From NCBI RefSeq assembly GCF_004745945.1, contig NZ_SRLE01000012.1, forward strand, positions 248,001 to 312,000: a stretch of DNA of 64,000 nt, given 5' to 3'. This stretch comes from Mangrovimicrobium sediminis. Its GTDB lineage: Bacteria > Pseudomonadota > Gammaproteobacteria > Pseudomonadales > Halieaceae. Shown here one piece after another: positions 26,893-34,405 of this stretch. Positions within the stretch are counted from its first letter, which is position 1. Every line of letters starts with the position of its first letter. A program made the position numbers and the translations under genes. The notes beneath the pieces are model-generated. The model did no database searches and was not told the origin of the DNA. It saw only the letters and a list, made by a program, of their open reading frames with translations.

Positions 26893-27723
26893 TCAGCGGC
26901 TCAGGGTGCGCAATTGCTCGATCACCGCCGCGCCCTCGCTGGCGGGCAGGCCGTCCTCGGTGAGCGTGTTTTCCCGCGTCACGCCGTCGACACTGCCCCT
27001 GTTGGAAAGGTAGCGCAGTATATCGAGCGGCGCGATATCGGCGAGCAGGTCGCGCCCCGCCCAGTGGCCCAGCAGGGCTATCAGCCCGTAGGCGCCCCAG
27101 TTGGAAACGTCGGACACCAGCAGTTCGTCGCAGCGGGTGACCGAGGCGCGGATGTCCAGTTGCGCGATGGTATCGGCGATATTGCCCATGCCGATTTCGT
27201 TGCCGCCGTCGCCGATGGCGATGGTCGGGCAGTCAGCGAGGTCCAGGAAGTGATCGAAGCAGGCGGTGCGCGGGCTGATGTCCTCGCCGCGCATATTGTA
27301 GTAGCGGCCGTCCTCGGCCAGGCCCGGACGCTCGATGGAGACGATGGCCGCCGGCTGCAGTTCGGCCAGGTGCTGCTGCGCCTCGCCGCGCGCCTGCTCG
27401 ATATCGCAGGTGAGCAGGTTGAGTACCCGGTGGCGGTCGTCGATACAGCGCGAGAGCGGCGCCGCGCAGGCGATTATCGGCTGCGCGCCGAGGGTTTCCA
27501 GCGCGCGGTACAGGGCGATGGCGCCCACCGGGCCGTCGGTTTCGAAGGTATTCTCCACCGGGAAGCCGGTGCCGATCAGCACCGTGCCGGTGACATCGCG
27601 CAGCATACTCGCCGCGCGCAGGTAATAGCCGGGTTCCAGGGCCGCGCGGGCCTTTTGCATGTGGCGCGGGTTGCGCGCCACCAGGGCGGCCTCGATGGCC
27701 ACGCTGATTTCCAGGTCGTTCAT
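26893..27723 (-). CDS. DUF4392 protein, C-terminal half of D-glutamate cyclase as a separate gene
   Basis: The 276-residue protein matches the DUF4392/glutamate cyclase-like C-terminal family. Clues are LIGTGFPV...ETDGPVGAIALYRALETLG near residues 48 to 75, SIERPGLAEDGRYYNMRG, and IAIGDGGNEIGMGNI near 190 to 204. In animals this domain is joined to a DUF1445 domain in mitochondrial D-glutamate cyclase (DGLUCY), which converts D-glutamate to 5-oxo-D-proline. Here the DUF1445 half is a separate gene at 30100 in the same operon. ATG 27723 overlaps the stop of pxpC by four bases (ATGA), so the two are translationally coupled. The biochemical role of this half alone is not known. Confidence 0.83.
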   Translation of the reverse strand: MNDLEISVAIEAALVARNPRHMQKARAALEPGYYLRAASMLRDVTGTVLIGTGFPVENTFETDGPVGAIALYRALETLGAQPIIACAAPLSRCIDDRHRVLNLLTCDIEQARGEAQQHLAELQPAAIVSIERPGLAEDGRYYNMRGEDISPRTACFDHFLDLADCPTIAIGDGGNEIGMGNIADTIAQLDIRASVTRCDELLVSDVSNWGAYGLIALLGHWAGRDLLADIAPLDILRYLSNRGSVDGVTRENTLTEDGLPASEGAAVIEQLRTLSR

Positions 27724-28658
27724 GGTTTGCGTTCCGCCACGGTCTGGCTGTTGAAGTAACTGCGCGCGAGGTGCAGTGCGTTGTGTGCCGCGTAGGGGGT
27801 GATCGGCGCGAAGTACACCGCGCCGCCCGGGGTGAGCTGTGCCAGCTGCGCGCAGTCCAGCGACAGCGCCGAGCCGATCTTCGGGTAGCCGCCGATGGTC
27901 TGGCGGTCGTTGAGCAATACGATCGGCTGGCCGTCCGGCGGGATCTGGATGGCGCCGGCACAGATACCCTCGGAGAGAATGCCGTCGATGTCGCAGGCGA
28001 TGGCCGGGCCCTCGAGGCGGTAGCCCATGCGGTCGCTGCGCGCCGACACCGCGTAGGCGTGGCTGAACAGCCGGCGCTGCTGCAGGCGGCTGAAGTGATG
28101 GTCCTGGTAGCCGGGGATGACCCGCAGCGTCGCCACGCTGGAGTAGTGGGGGCGCTGCTCCGCACTCAGGTACAGCCGCTGGCAGTCGCGGCGAGTGGCG
28201 CAGGGCAGCAGGTCGCCGGCCTGCAGCTTGCCGCCGTGCAATCCGCCGATCTGTTCGCGCGTCACCGTCGCCGCACTGCCGAAGCTCGGCGGGATCTCGA
28301 AGCCGCCGGCCACACCGAGGTAGGCGCGGCAGCCGCGCTCGGCGAAGCCCAGGGCGATGCTGTCGCCGGCGCGCACCGGGTGCACCTCCCAGGGTTCGCA
28401 CTCGCGCTCGTTGATCGCCAGCGGCATGTTCGCGCCGGTCAGGCAGATGCTGGTGTCCACGCCGGCTTCCAGGTGCAGGCCGCCGAAGCTGACCTCGACG
28501 CAGGTGGCGTCGGCCGGGTTCTGCAGCAGGCGGTTGCACCAGGCGAAGGCGGTCGGGTCCAGCGGGCCGCCGTTGGTCAGGCCCAGGCGGTGCTGGCCGA
28601 AACGCCCGCGATCCTGCAGCAGGGCGAGCACGCCGGGCTGGGTGACGCGCAGGCTCAC
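27720..28658 (-). CDS. pxpC: 5-oxoprolinase subunit PxpC (biotin-dependent carboxyltransferase-like)
   Basis: The 312-residue protein opens with MSLRVTQPGVLALLQDRGRFGQHRLGL, the standard start of the PxpC/KipA (AHS2) family. It also has GGPLDPTAFAWCNRLL, LTGANMPLAINE and AYLGVAGGFEIP. With PxpA and PxpB it forms the ATP-dependent prokaryotic 5-oxoprolinase that opens 5-oxoproline to glutamate. It overlaps pxpB upstream by four bases and the DUF4392 gene downstream by four bases. Length is normal for the family (about 310 residues). Confidence 0.92.
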   Translation of the reverse strand: MSLRVTQPGVLALLQDRGRFGQHRLGLTNGGPLDPTAFAWCNRLLQNPADATCVEVSFGGLHLEAGVDTSICLTGANMPLAINERECEPWEVHPVRAGDSIALGFAERGCRAYLGVAGGFEIPPSFGSAATVTREQIGGLHGGKLQAGDLLPCATRRDCQRLYLSAEQRPHYSSVATLRVIPGYQDHHFSRLQQRRLFSHAYAVSARSDRMGYRLEGPAIACDIDGILSEGICAGAIQIPPDGQPIVLLNDRQTIGGYPKIGSALSLDCAQLAQLTPGGAVYFAPITPYAAHNALHLARSYFNSQTVAERKP

Positions 28659-29362
28659 AGCTCGCCCCCCAGGGCCAGGTAGCGGGCGCGGTCGATCGGT
28701 TCGAAGCGCACCCGGTCGCCCACCGCCACCGGCATGGCCGGTTGCGCCGCCGGGTCGAACATGCGGACCGGGCAGCGCCCGACCAGGTTCCAGCCGCCGG
28801 GGGAGGCCGCCGGGTAGACCGCGGTCTGGCGGTCGGCGATGGCCACCGCGCCGCGCGGTACGCGCTGGCGCGGGGTGGCCAGGCGCGGCGCGGCGATGCG
28901 CTCGTCCACCTGGCCGAGGTAGGCAAAGCCCGGGGCGAAGCCGATGGCGTACACGCGGTATTCGCAGCCGCTGTGCGCGGCGATGACCTCATCCACGCTG
29001 AGGCCGGCGCGCTGGGCCAGCGCCTCCAGGTCTTCACCCGCTTCCGGGTGGTAGTACACCGGCAGCACCACGCAGCGGCCTTCCTCCGCAGCGGTCTCCG
29101 CGAGGGTTGCCAGGCAGGCGCGCACCCGCGCGCGCACCGCGAGATGGTCGGTGGCCATGGGGTCGTAGATGATCAGCAGCGAGGCGTAGGAGGGCACCAG
29201 GTCGATGAGGTCCGCACCCAGCGCCGCCTCCACCGCGACGGCAGCGGCCTGCACCCGGGTGGACACCGCCGGGCTGGCGCTGTCGCCGAGGTAGAGGATG
29301 AGGGCGTTCTCGCCGGCGCTGTGCAATTCCACGGCGGTGTCAGCTCCCGTGCACCAGGGCAC
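28655..29362 (-). CDS. pxpB: 5-oxoprolinase subunit PxpB
   Basis: The protein of up to 235 residues matches the PxpB/KipI (AHS1) family. Key stretches are ELHSAGENALILYLGD near the start, VLPVYYHPEAGEDLEALAQRAGLSVDEV, the invariant YAIGFAPGFAYLG near 140 to 152, and ATPGGW-like AASPGGWNLVGR. Two GTG starts are possible: 29362, which overlaps pxpA by 23 bases, and 29332, which lies 7 bases after the pxpA stop and has GGGAG about 13 bases upstream. I list the longer one. PxpB works with PxpA and PxpC as 5-oxoprolinase; KipI relatives also inhibit sensor kinases, but the full pxpABC set argues for the enzyme. Confidence 0.92.
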   Translation of the reverse strand: MPWCTGADTAVELHSAGENALILYLGDSASPAVSTRVQAAAVAVEAALGADLIDLVPSYASLLIIYDPMATDHLAVRARVRACLATLAETAAEEGRCVVLPVYYHPEAGEDLEALAQRAGLSVDEVIAAHSGCEYRVYAIGFAPGFAYLGQVDERIAAPRLATPRQRVPRGAVAIADRQTAVYPAASPGGWNLVGRCPVRMFDPAAQPAMPVAVGDRVRFEPIDRARYLALGGEL

Positions 29363-30071
29363 GGATGTCGCGGATGGCCTGCACGCCCTCGGGGTTGTCG
29401 CCGTGCACGCACAGGGTGTCCGCCGCCAGCGGCAGGGTGTGGCCGCCGTGGGTGATGACCACGCCTTCGTTCTTCAGCAGGGCGACCTGCTCGAGCATTT
29501 TTTCGCGGCTGTGCACCGCGCCGGGCTTGCGCCGCGAGCGCAGGGCGCCATCGTCCTCGTAGCAGCGGTCGGCGAAGGCTTCGAACAGCAACTCGACTCC
29601 GTAGGCGCCGGCCTCGGCGCGGTGTGCATCCGCCTGGGGGGTGGCCAGTAGCATCAGTGCCAGCGGGCGGTGATAGCTGGAGATCGCCTTCAGCACAGCG
29701 TCGCGCACCTCGGCGCGCGCCATCATGTCGTTGTACAGGGCACCGTGGGGTTTGACGTAGCTGACCTCGAGACCGGCGTTGCGCGCCATGCCGTCCAGCG
29801 CCGCTACCTGGAAGTGCAGGTCGGCGATGATCTCCTCCTCACTGAGGCTCATCGAGCGCCGGCCGAAACCGACCAGGTCGGGATAGGCGGGGTGCGCGCC
29901 CACGCTGACCCCGTGCTGCGCCGCCAGGCTGAGCGTGCGGCGCATGGTCAGCGGGTCGCCGGCGTGGAAGCCGCAGGCGATGTTGGCCTGGTCGATGTGC
30001 GGCATGGCCTCGGCGTCCATGCCCATGACCCAGTTGCCGTGGCTCTCACCCAGGTCGCAGTTGAGTAGCAT
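29340..30071 (-). CDS. pxpA: 5-oxoprolinase subunit PxpA (LamB/YcsF family)
   Basis: The 243-residue protein from ATG 30071 begins with MLLNCDLGESHGNWVMGMD and has IDQANIACGFHAGDP, VGAHPAYPDLVGFGRRSM and YVKPHGALYN, all hallmarks of the LamB/YcsF family now known as PxpA. Together with PxpB and PxpC it hydrolyses 5-oxo-L-proline to L-glutamate using ATP. An in-frame start further upstream at 30170 would overlap the DUF1445 gene and lacks family similarity. The gap to the DUF1445 gene is 28 bases. Confidence 0.94.
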   Translation of the reverse strand: MLLNCDLGESHGNWVMGMDAEAMPHIDQANIACGFHAGDPLTMRRTLSLAAQHGVSVGAHPAYPDLVGFGRRSMSLSEEEIIADLHFQVAALDGMARNAGLEVSYVKPHGALYNDMMARAEVRDAVLKAISSYHRPLALMLLATPQADAHRAEAGAYGVELLFEAFADRCYEDDGALRSRRKPGAVHSREKMLEQVALLKNEGVVITHGGHTLPLAADTLCVHGDNPEGVQAIRDIRALVHGS

Positions 30072-30099
30072 TGTCGCTGTCTCCTGTGCCGGCGGCTGC

Positions 30100-30885
30100 C
30101 TAGAGCACCGCCAGCTGGCTGTTGCGCAGGTCGGTGACCAGCATGTGGCCGGGGCTGTGGGTGATGGCAAACGGCGGCCGCGCCGCCTCCAGCGCCACCT
30201 GTGGGGTCACGCCACAGGCCCAGAACACCGGCATTTCTTCTTCGCGGATGGTTACCGGGTCGCCGTAGTCGGGCCTGCCGATGTCCGCGATGCCGATCTG
30301 CGCCGGGTCGCCCAGGTGCACCGGCGCGCCGTGTACCGCGGGGAAACGGGTGCAGATCTGGATGGCGCGGATGGCGTCCGCGGCGCGAAAAGGGCGCATG
30401 CTGACCACCAGCTTGCCGGCGAAGGGGCCGGCGGGCGCGCAGTCCACCGAGGTGCGGTACATGGGTACGTTGACGCCCTCGCTGATGTTGCGCACGTCCA
30501 GCCCGTCGGCGATCAGCGCCTCCTCGAAGGAGAAGGAGCAGCCCAGGGCGAACACCACGAGGTCGTCGCGCCACAGGTGGGCGATGTCGGTGACTTCCTC
30601 GCGCAGCTGGCCGTCCTCGAAGATGCGGTAGCGTGGCACGTCGCTGCGGATGTCGATATCACCCAATGGTGGTAAGCCGGTCTCGCCCGGGGCGTCGGAC
30701 ATGGCCAGCAGTGGGCAGGGGCGCGGGTTGAGCTGGCAAAAGCGCAGGAAGTCGTTGGCCCAGGCCTGCGGCAGGATGGCCAGGTTGCACTGGACGAAGC
30801 CCGGCGCGTAACCGGAGGTGTTGCCGGTGAACTCGCCGCGGCGGATAGCCTGGCGCAATTCGGCGGGGGTCTGGGGTTGGTTCAT
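30100..30885 (-). CDS. DUF1445 family protein (D-glutamate cyclase N-terminal domain / putative hydro-lyase)
   Basis: The 261-residue protein matches the DUF1445/UPF0317 family (YcsI). Evidence is [37 protein letters not shown] near the start, [26 protein letters not shown] in the middle and [13 protein letters not shown] near the C-terminus. In animals this domain forms the N-terminal half of D-glutamate cyclase (D-glutamate to 5-oxo-D-proline and water). Here it is the first gene of an operon that also encodes a DUF4392 protein, pxpABC, D-amino acid transaminase and alanine racemase, which supports the cyclase role. Databases often call bacterial copies putative hydro-lyase. Confidence 0.88.
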   Translation of the reverse strand: MNQPQTPAELRQAIRRGEFTGNTSGYAPGFVQCNLAILPQAWANDFLRFCQLNPRPCPLLAMSDAPGETGLPPLGDIDIRSDVPRYRIFEDGQLREEVTDIAHLWRDDLVVFALGCSFSFEEALIADGLDVRNISEGVNVPMYRTSVDCAPAGPFAGKLVVSMRPFRAADAIRAIQICTRFPAVHGAPVHLGDPAQIGIADIGRPDYGDPVTIREEEMPVFWACGVTPQVALEAARPPFAITHSPGHMLVTDLRNSQLAVL

Positions 30886-31032
30886 GCGGATAACCGGGAA
30901 TCGCAGTGAGGTTGCATGAGTTTGGCACAGAAGCCGGCGCGCGTTCCACGGGTCTTGATCCAGCGTATGTAACCGGGGTGCTGGCTTGGTCTATGATGAG
31001 CGCACAACAAAGCCAGACCGCAGGAAACGATC

Positions 31033-32526
31033 ATGCCCCACCCCCGTGAGACCGCCAGCACCTACCCGCACAAGGCCGCCATCGTCATGGGCGGCAGCGG
31101 GGAAATGGTCACTTACCGCGAACTCGACCAGCACTCGGCGCAGGGTGCGCGACTGTTGCGTGCGCTGGGCCTGGACCCGGGTGTCCACGTCGCCCTGCTG
31201 CTGGACAACCACCCCGCGTTTCTCGAGATCTGCTGGGCCGCGCGCCGCGCCGGTGTCGTATTCATCCCGCTGCCGCTGCACGCCAGCGTGGCCGAGATCG
31301 CCGAGATCCTCGCCGACAGCGGCGCGCGGGCGCTGATCGCCAGCCACGGGCTCGCCGCGCAGGCGGTGGCGGCACGCCACGCCGCGCAGGGCCTGGACTA
31401 CTGCTTCATGGTCGACGGTATCGCCGAGGGCTTCGAGTCCTGGGAGGAGAGCATCGACCGCCAGCCGCTGGAGGCGCTGGAGGACGAGGCCTGCGGCGTG
31501 CCCATGTTCTACGCCCTGGGCGAGGGCCTGCCGCTTTGCGGCGCCCTGCCGCAGGCGCCGGGCTCTGACCCCGATGCGCCGCCGCCCCTGGCCGGTGGTG
31601 TCGGCGTCGCCTTCGGCTTCAGCGAGGAGACCGTGTTCCTCTCACCAGCGCCCCTCTACACACCGGCCTCGCTGCTCTACCACATGATGAACCTGTACCA
31701 GGGCGGCACCAGCGTGGTCATGGAGAGCTTTGAACCGGAGGCCGCGCTGGCGCTGATCGAGGAGCAGCGTGTCACTCACAGCCTGTGGGTGCCGAGCATG
31801 TTCACACGCCTGCTGCGCCTGCCCCAGGCCGTGCGCCAGCAATACGAACTCGGCTCCATGCAGTACGCCATCCACGCCGGTACCCCCTGCGCCATCCACC
31901 TCAAGCAGCAGATGATCGACTGGTGGGGGCCGGTGCTGGTCGAGTACTACGCGGCAGGCTCCGGCGACGGCGCCACCCTGATCGATTCCGCGGACTGGCT
32001 GGCGCACAAGGGTTCGGTGGGCAAGCCGTTTGTCGGCGCGGTGGAAATCCTCGATGCCGCGGGCCAGCCGCTGCCCGCCGGCCAGCTCGGTGATATCCAC
32101 TTTGTCGGAGACCCGGCGGGTACCGGCGATGTCGGCTACCTCGACGCCGAGGGCTACCTGTATGTCACCGACCGCTCCAGCCAGGTGGTTGCACTGCCGG
32201 ACGGCGCGATCTACCCGCAGGAGCTGGAGAGCCTGTTGATGACCCACGACAAGATCGCCGATGTCGCGGTGTTCGGCCTGGGCGACGCCGCCGAGGGCGG
32301 CCAGTTGCAGGCGGTGGTCGAGCCGGAGAACTGGGCCGATGCCACCGACGAGACCGCCTTCGAGATTGTCGAGTGGCTCCGCGAGCGCGTCGAGCACCTG
32401 GTCTCGCCGCAGCAGGTATCGTTCAGCCAGCGCCTGCCGCGCGAGGACGACGGCGTGGTCTACAAGCACCGCCTGATGCAGGAGATGCGCGGCGGCGCGC
32501 GGGACAACACGAAGCAGGAGGAATAG
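31033..32526 (+). CDS. Acyl-CoA synthetase/AMP-ligase family protein, probably catalytically defective
   Basis: The 497-residue protein has the fold pattern of the adenylate-forming family: VTYRELDQHSAQGARLLRALG at the start, VALLLDNHPAFLEICWAARRAGVVFIPL, EYYAAGSGDGATL in place of the A5 motif, and TGDVGYLDAEGYLYVTDR (A7, with the ATP-ribose aspartate). The phosphate-binding loop (normally SGTTGRPKG) should lie at about residues 158 to 172, but the sequence there is PMFYALGEGLPLCGA, with no Ser/Thr/Gly-rich loop and no lysine. The final catalytic lysine (GK in A10) is Val475 in DDGVVYKHRL. Both core ATP motifs are therefore lost while the frame is intact, which suggests a pseudoenzyme with another role. 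It is divergent from the DUF1445 operon. Confidence 0.8.
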   Translation: MPHPRETASTYPHKAAIVMGGSGEMVTYRELDQHSAQGARLLRALGLDPGVHVALLLDNHPAFLEICWAARRAGVVFIPLPLHASVAEIAEILADSGARALIASHGLAAQAVAARHAAQGLDYCFMVDGIAEGFESWEESIDRQPLEALEDEACGVPMFYALGEGLPLCGALPQAPGSDPDAPPPLAGGVGVAFGFSEETVFLSPAPLYTPASLLYHMMNLYQGGTSVVMESFEPEAALALIEEQRVTHSLWVPSMFTRLLRLPQAVRQQYELGSMQYAIHAGTPCAIHLKQQMIDWWGPVLVEYYAAGSGDGATLIDSADWLAHKGSVGKPFVGAVEILDAAGQPLPAGQLGDIHFVGDPAGTGDVGYLDAEGYLYVTDRSSQVVALPDGAIYPQELESLLMTHDKIADVAVFGLGDAAEGGQLQAVVEPENWADATDETAFEIVEWLRERVEHLVSPQQVSFSQRLPREDDGVVYKHRLMQEMRGGARDNTKQEE

Positions 32527-32535
32527 CGCGCCCGT

Positions 32536-33423
32536 TCAGCCGCGTCCCGGTATCGCGCCGAGATAGTCCCGCACGAAATCGCGCACCGCCAGCGCCGCCG
32601 GCGACAGGCGCGCGGCCTCGCGGTGGAACATGCACACCCGCACCCGCGCGGGGATGCCCGTATCGTGCATCGGCAGTGCCGCCAGGCGCCCGGCGCGTAC
32701 GTCGTCAGCCACCAGCTGCGGCGAGGACACCCATACCGCATCGCTGGACAGCGCCACCTCGCGCAGGATGTGGTAGTTGTCGCAGATGAAGGCGCCGCCG
32801 CCGGCGTCCTGCATCAGGCGCGTCTCCACGCCGCTGAGCAATGGGAAGCCGGCCATGTCCCCGGCGCTGATCGTCGCCTTGCCCGCAAGTGGGTGTGACG
32901 TGCGCACGATGGCGGCGATGTCGATTGCACCGACCGGCTCGCCGCGGATGTCCGCGCGGTTGTCGAGCTGGCCCTCGCCGCAAAAGAGAATCTCGATCTC
33001 GTCCTCCAGCAGCTCCTGGTAGAGCACCTGCGCGCCCTTGGTCACGGACTCCAGTTGCAGCGCCGGCCGCGCCGCCAGGAAGTGCCCGGCCAGTGCCGGC
33101 AGCACCAGGCTGGCGGGCAGCGGACCCATGCCGAAGGCCAGCCGGCCGGCTTCGCCGCTGCCGTACAGGCGCAGGTTGTGGTCCACGGCGCGGGCCTGGC
33201 GCAGCAGGCCGCGCGCCTCGTCGATCACCATCTTGCCCAGCTCCGTGGGCCGGGCGCCGCCCCGGCCGCGCTCGAAAAGGCGAATACCGTAGCGGTCCTC
33301 CAGCGTGGCGATGCTGCGGCTGAGTGCGGGTTGGGTGAGGTGCAGCTCCTGCGCCGCGACGGAGATGCTGCCGGTGCGCGCGACGGTGAGCACGTGGTGC
33401 AGGCGCTTGAGATCCATTTCCAT
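32536..33423 (-). CDS. LysR-family transcriptional regulator
   Basis: The 295-residue protein has an N-terminal winged helix (MDLKRLHHVLTVARTGSISVAAQELHLTQPALSRSIATLEDRYGIRLFERG, given here as the family landmarks HLTQPALSRSI and LFERG) and a C-terminal LysR substrate-binding domain. ATG 33417 is as good a start as 33423. It is divergent from the fatty acid hydroxylase-family gene, with a strong dyad at 33428 to 33461 in the gap. LysR regulators usually control the divergent neighbour, and its stop lies 9 bases from the AMP-ligase-like gene on the opposite strand. The effector is unknown. Confidence 0.9.
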   Translation of the reverse strand: MEMDLKRLHHVLTVARTGSISVAAQELHLTQPALSRSIATLEDRYGIRLFERGRGGARPTELGKMVIDEARGLLRQARAVDHNLRLYGSGEAGRLAFGMGPLPASLVLPALAGHFLAARPALQLESVTKGAQVLYQELLEDEIEILFCGEGQLDNRADIRGEPVGAIDIAAIVRTSHPLAGKATISAGDMAGFPLLSGVETRLMQDAGGGAFICDNYHILREVALSSDAVWVSSPQLVADDVRAGRLAALPMHDTGIPARVRVCMFHREAARLSPAALAVRDFVRDYLGAIPGRG

Positions 33424-33427
33424 AAAT

Positions 33428-33461
33428 AAAATGCATTTAATAAGTTCTTAATATGCATTTT
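33428..33461. promoter_or_regulatory. Candidate LysR operator: 34-bp AT-rich dyad
   Basis: AAAATGCAT (33428 to 33436) is mirrored by ATGCATTTT (33453 to 33461). Inside them TTAA and TTAA flank TAAGTTC, giving a T-N11-A core at 33438 to 33450. The dyad starts 5 bases upstream of the LysR start codon and lies about 70 bases upstream of the divergent hydroxylase-family gene, the standard place for a LysR binding site. Function is inferred. Confidence 0.6.
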
Positions 33462-33529
33462 ACATTGTGGTTCGCGGCCCGCAAGCTGTCGCCTTCCAAT
33501 ACCGATAACCGGGTGGCAGGACTTACCGT

Positions 33530-34339
33530 ATGCACAATCCACTGGTCTGGGTGGCGATTGCCACCGTCGTCATGCTGCTGCTGGAAATCCTCACCGGGCG
33601 ACACCGGGGTGTGTATCGCGCCGGCGACTTCAAGCTGCTGATCGGCAGCTTCTTCCTCGGCCGCTGGGTGATGGCACCGCTGGCAATCGGCCTGATCGCC
33701 GGGGTCTACAAGCTCGTGCTGCCTGCGGACTGGGGCGGTTCACTCGCGGATACACCGTTCTGGCTGGCCTCCCCGGCGCTGGTGCTGTTGGGCGAGTTCT
33801 GCTTTTACTGGGTGCATCGCTGGGCACACCAGCCGCGGCTATCACAGGCGCTGTGGCGGATTCACCGCACCCACCACTCGGGCCGGCACATGAACGTGCT
33901 GCTCGAGTTCCGGCTCAACCTGGCCTGGTTTTTTATCATCCCCTCCGGTTGGGTGAGCGGACTCGCCCTGTACCTGGGGCTCGGCGAGGCGGTGCTCGGC
34001 TATGTGGTGCTGCTGCAGGTCTGGAACCTGGTCACCCACGCCAATTTCCGCTGGGACGACCCACTGCGCCGCGCTGCATACATCGGGCCGGTCTTTCGCG
34101 CGCTGGAGCACGTGCTGGTGTCGCCGGGCATCCACCACACCCATCACGGCTTCGGCGAGGACGGTAAGAACTACCGCAATTTCGGTACCGTGATCGCGCT
34201 CTACGACTGGGTGTTCGGGACCTTGCACATCCCCAGTGGCCGACCGGCCAATTACGGTATGCCGGGGCGCGATGTGCACTGGCTGGAGGAACTCGCCTAC
34301 CCGCTGGTGCAGATACCGGCGAAGCGCGACGCGGGGTAG
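33530..34339 (+). CDS. Sterol desaturase/fatty acid hydroxylase superfamily protein
   Basis: The 269-residue membrane protein has the di-iron histidine boxes of the fatty acid hydroxylase superfamily: HRWAH (HxxxH) near residue 88, HRTHH (HxxHH) near 105, and HHTHH in GIHHTHHGFGE near 204. Four or more hydrophobic helices surround them. Such enzymes use oxygen and a di-iron centre to hydroxylate or desaturate lipids. Bacterial members act on fatty acids, sterol-like lipids or carotenoids; the substrate cannot be told. It is divergent from a LysR gene that probably regulates it. Confidence 0.88.
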   Translation: MHNPLVWVAIATVVMLLLEILTGRHRGVYRAGDFKLLIGSFFLGRWVMAPLAIGLIAGVYKLVLPADWGGSLADTPFWLASPALVLLGEFCFYWVHRWAHQPRLSQALWRIHRTHHSGRHMNVLLEFRLNLAWFFIIPSGWVSGLALYLGLGEAVLGYVVLLQVWNLVTHANFRWDDPLRRAAYIGPVFRALEHVLVSPGIHHTHHGFGEDGKNYRNFGTVIALYDWVFGTLHIPSGRPANYGMPGRDVHWLEELAYPLVQIPAKRDAG

Positions 34340-34405
34340 GGGCGTGTCGCCGGGCTAAGGAGCCGCACGGGGAAATACGCCGGGGGCGCTACGTCAGGCC
34401 TGGTT

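Noticed and set aside
27724..29037. 5' extension of the DUF4392 frame across pxpC and pxpB
   Set aside because: Family similarity starts at MNDLEI (27723); the upstream part is pxpC and pxpB in a different frame.
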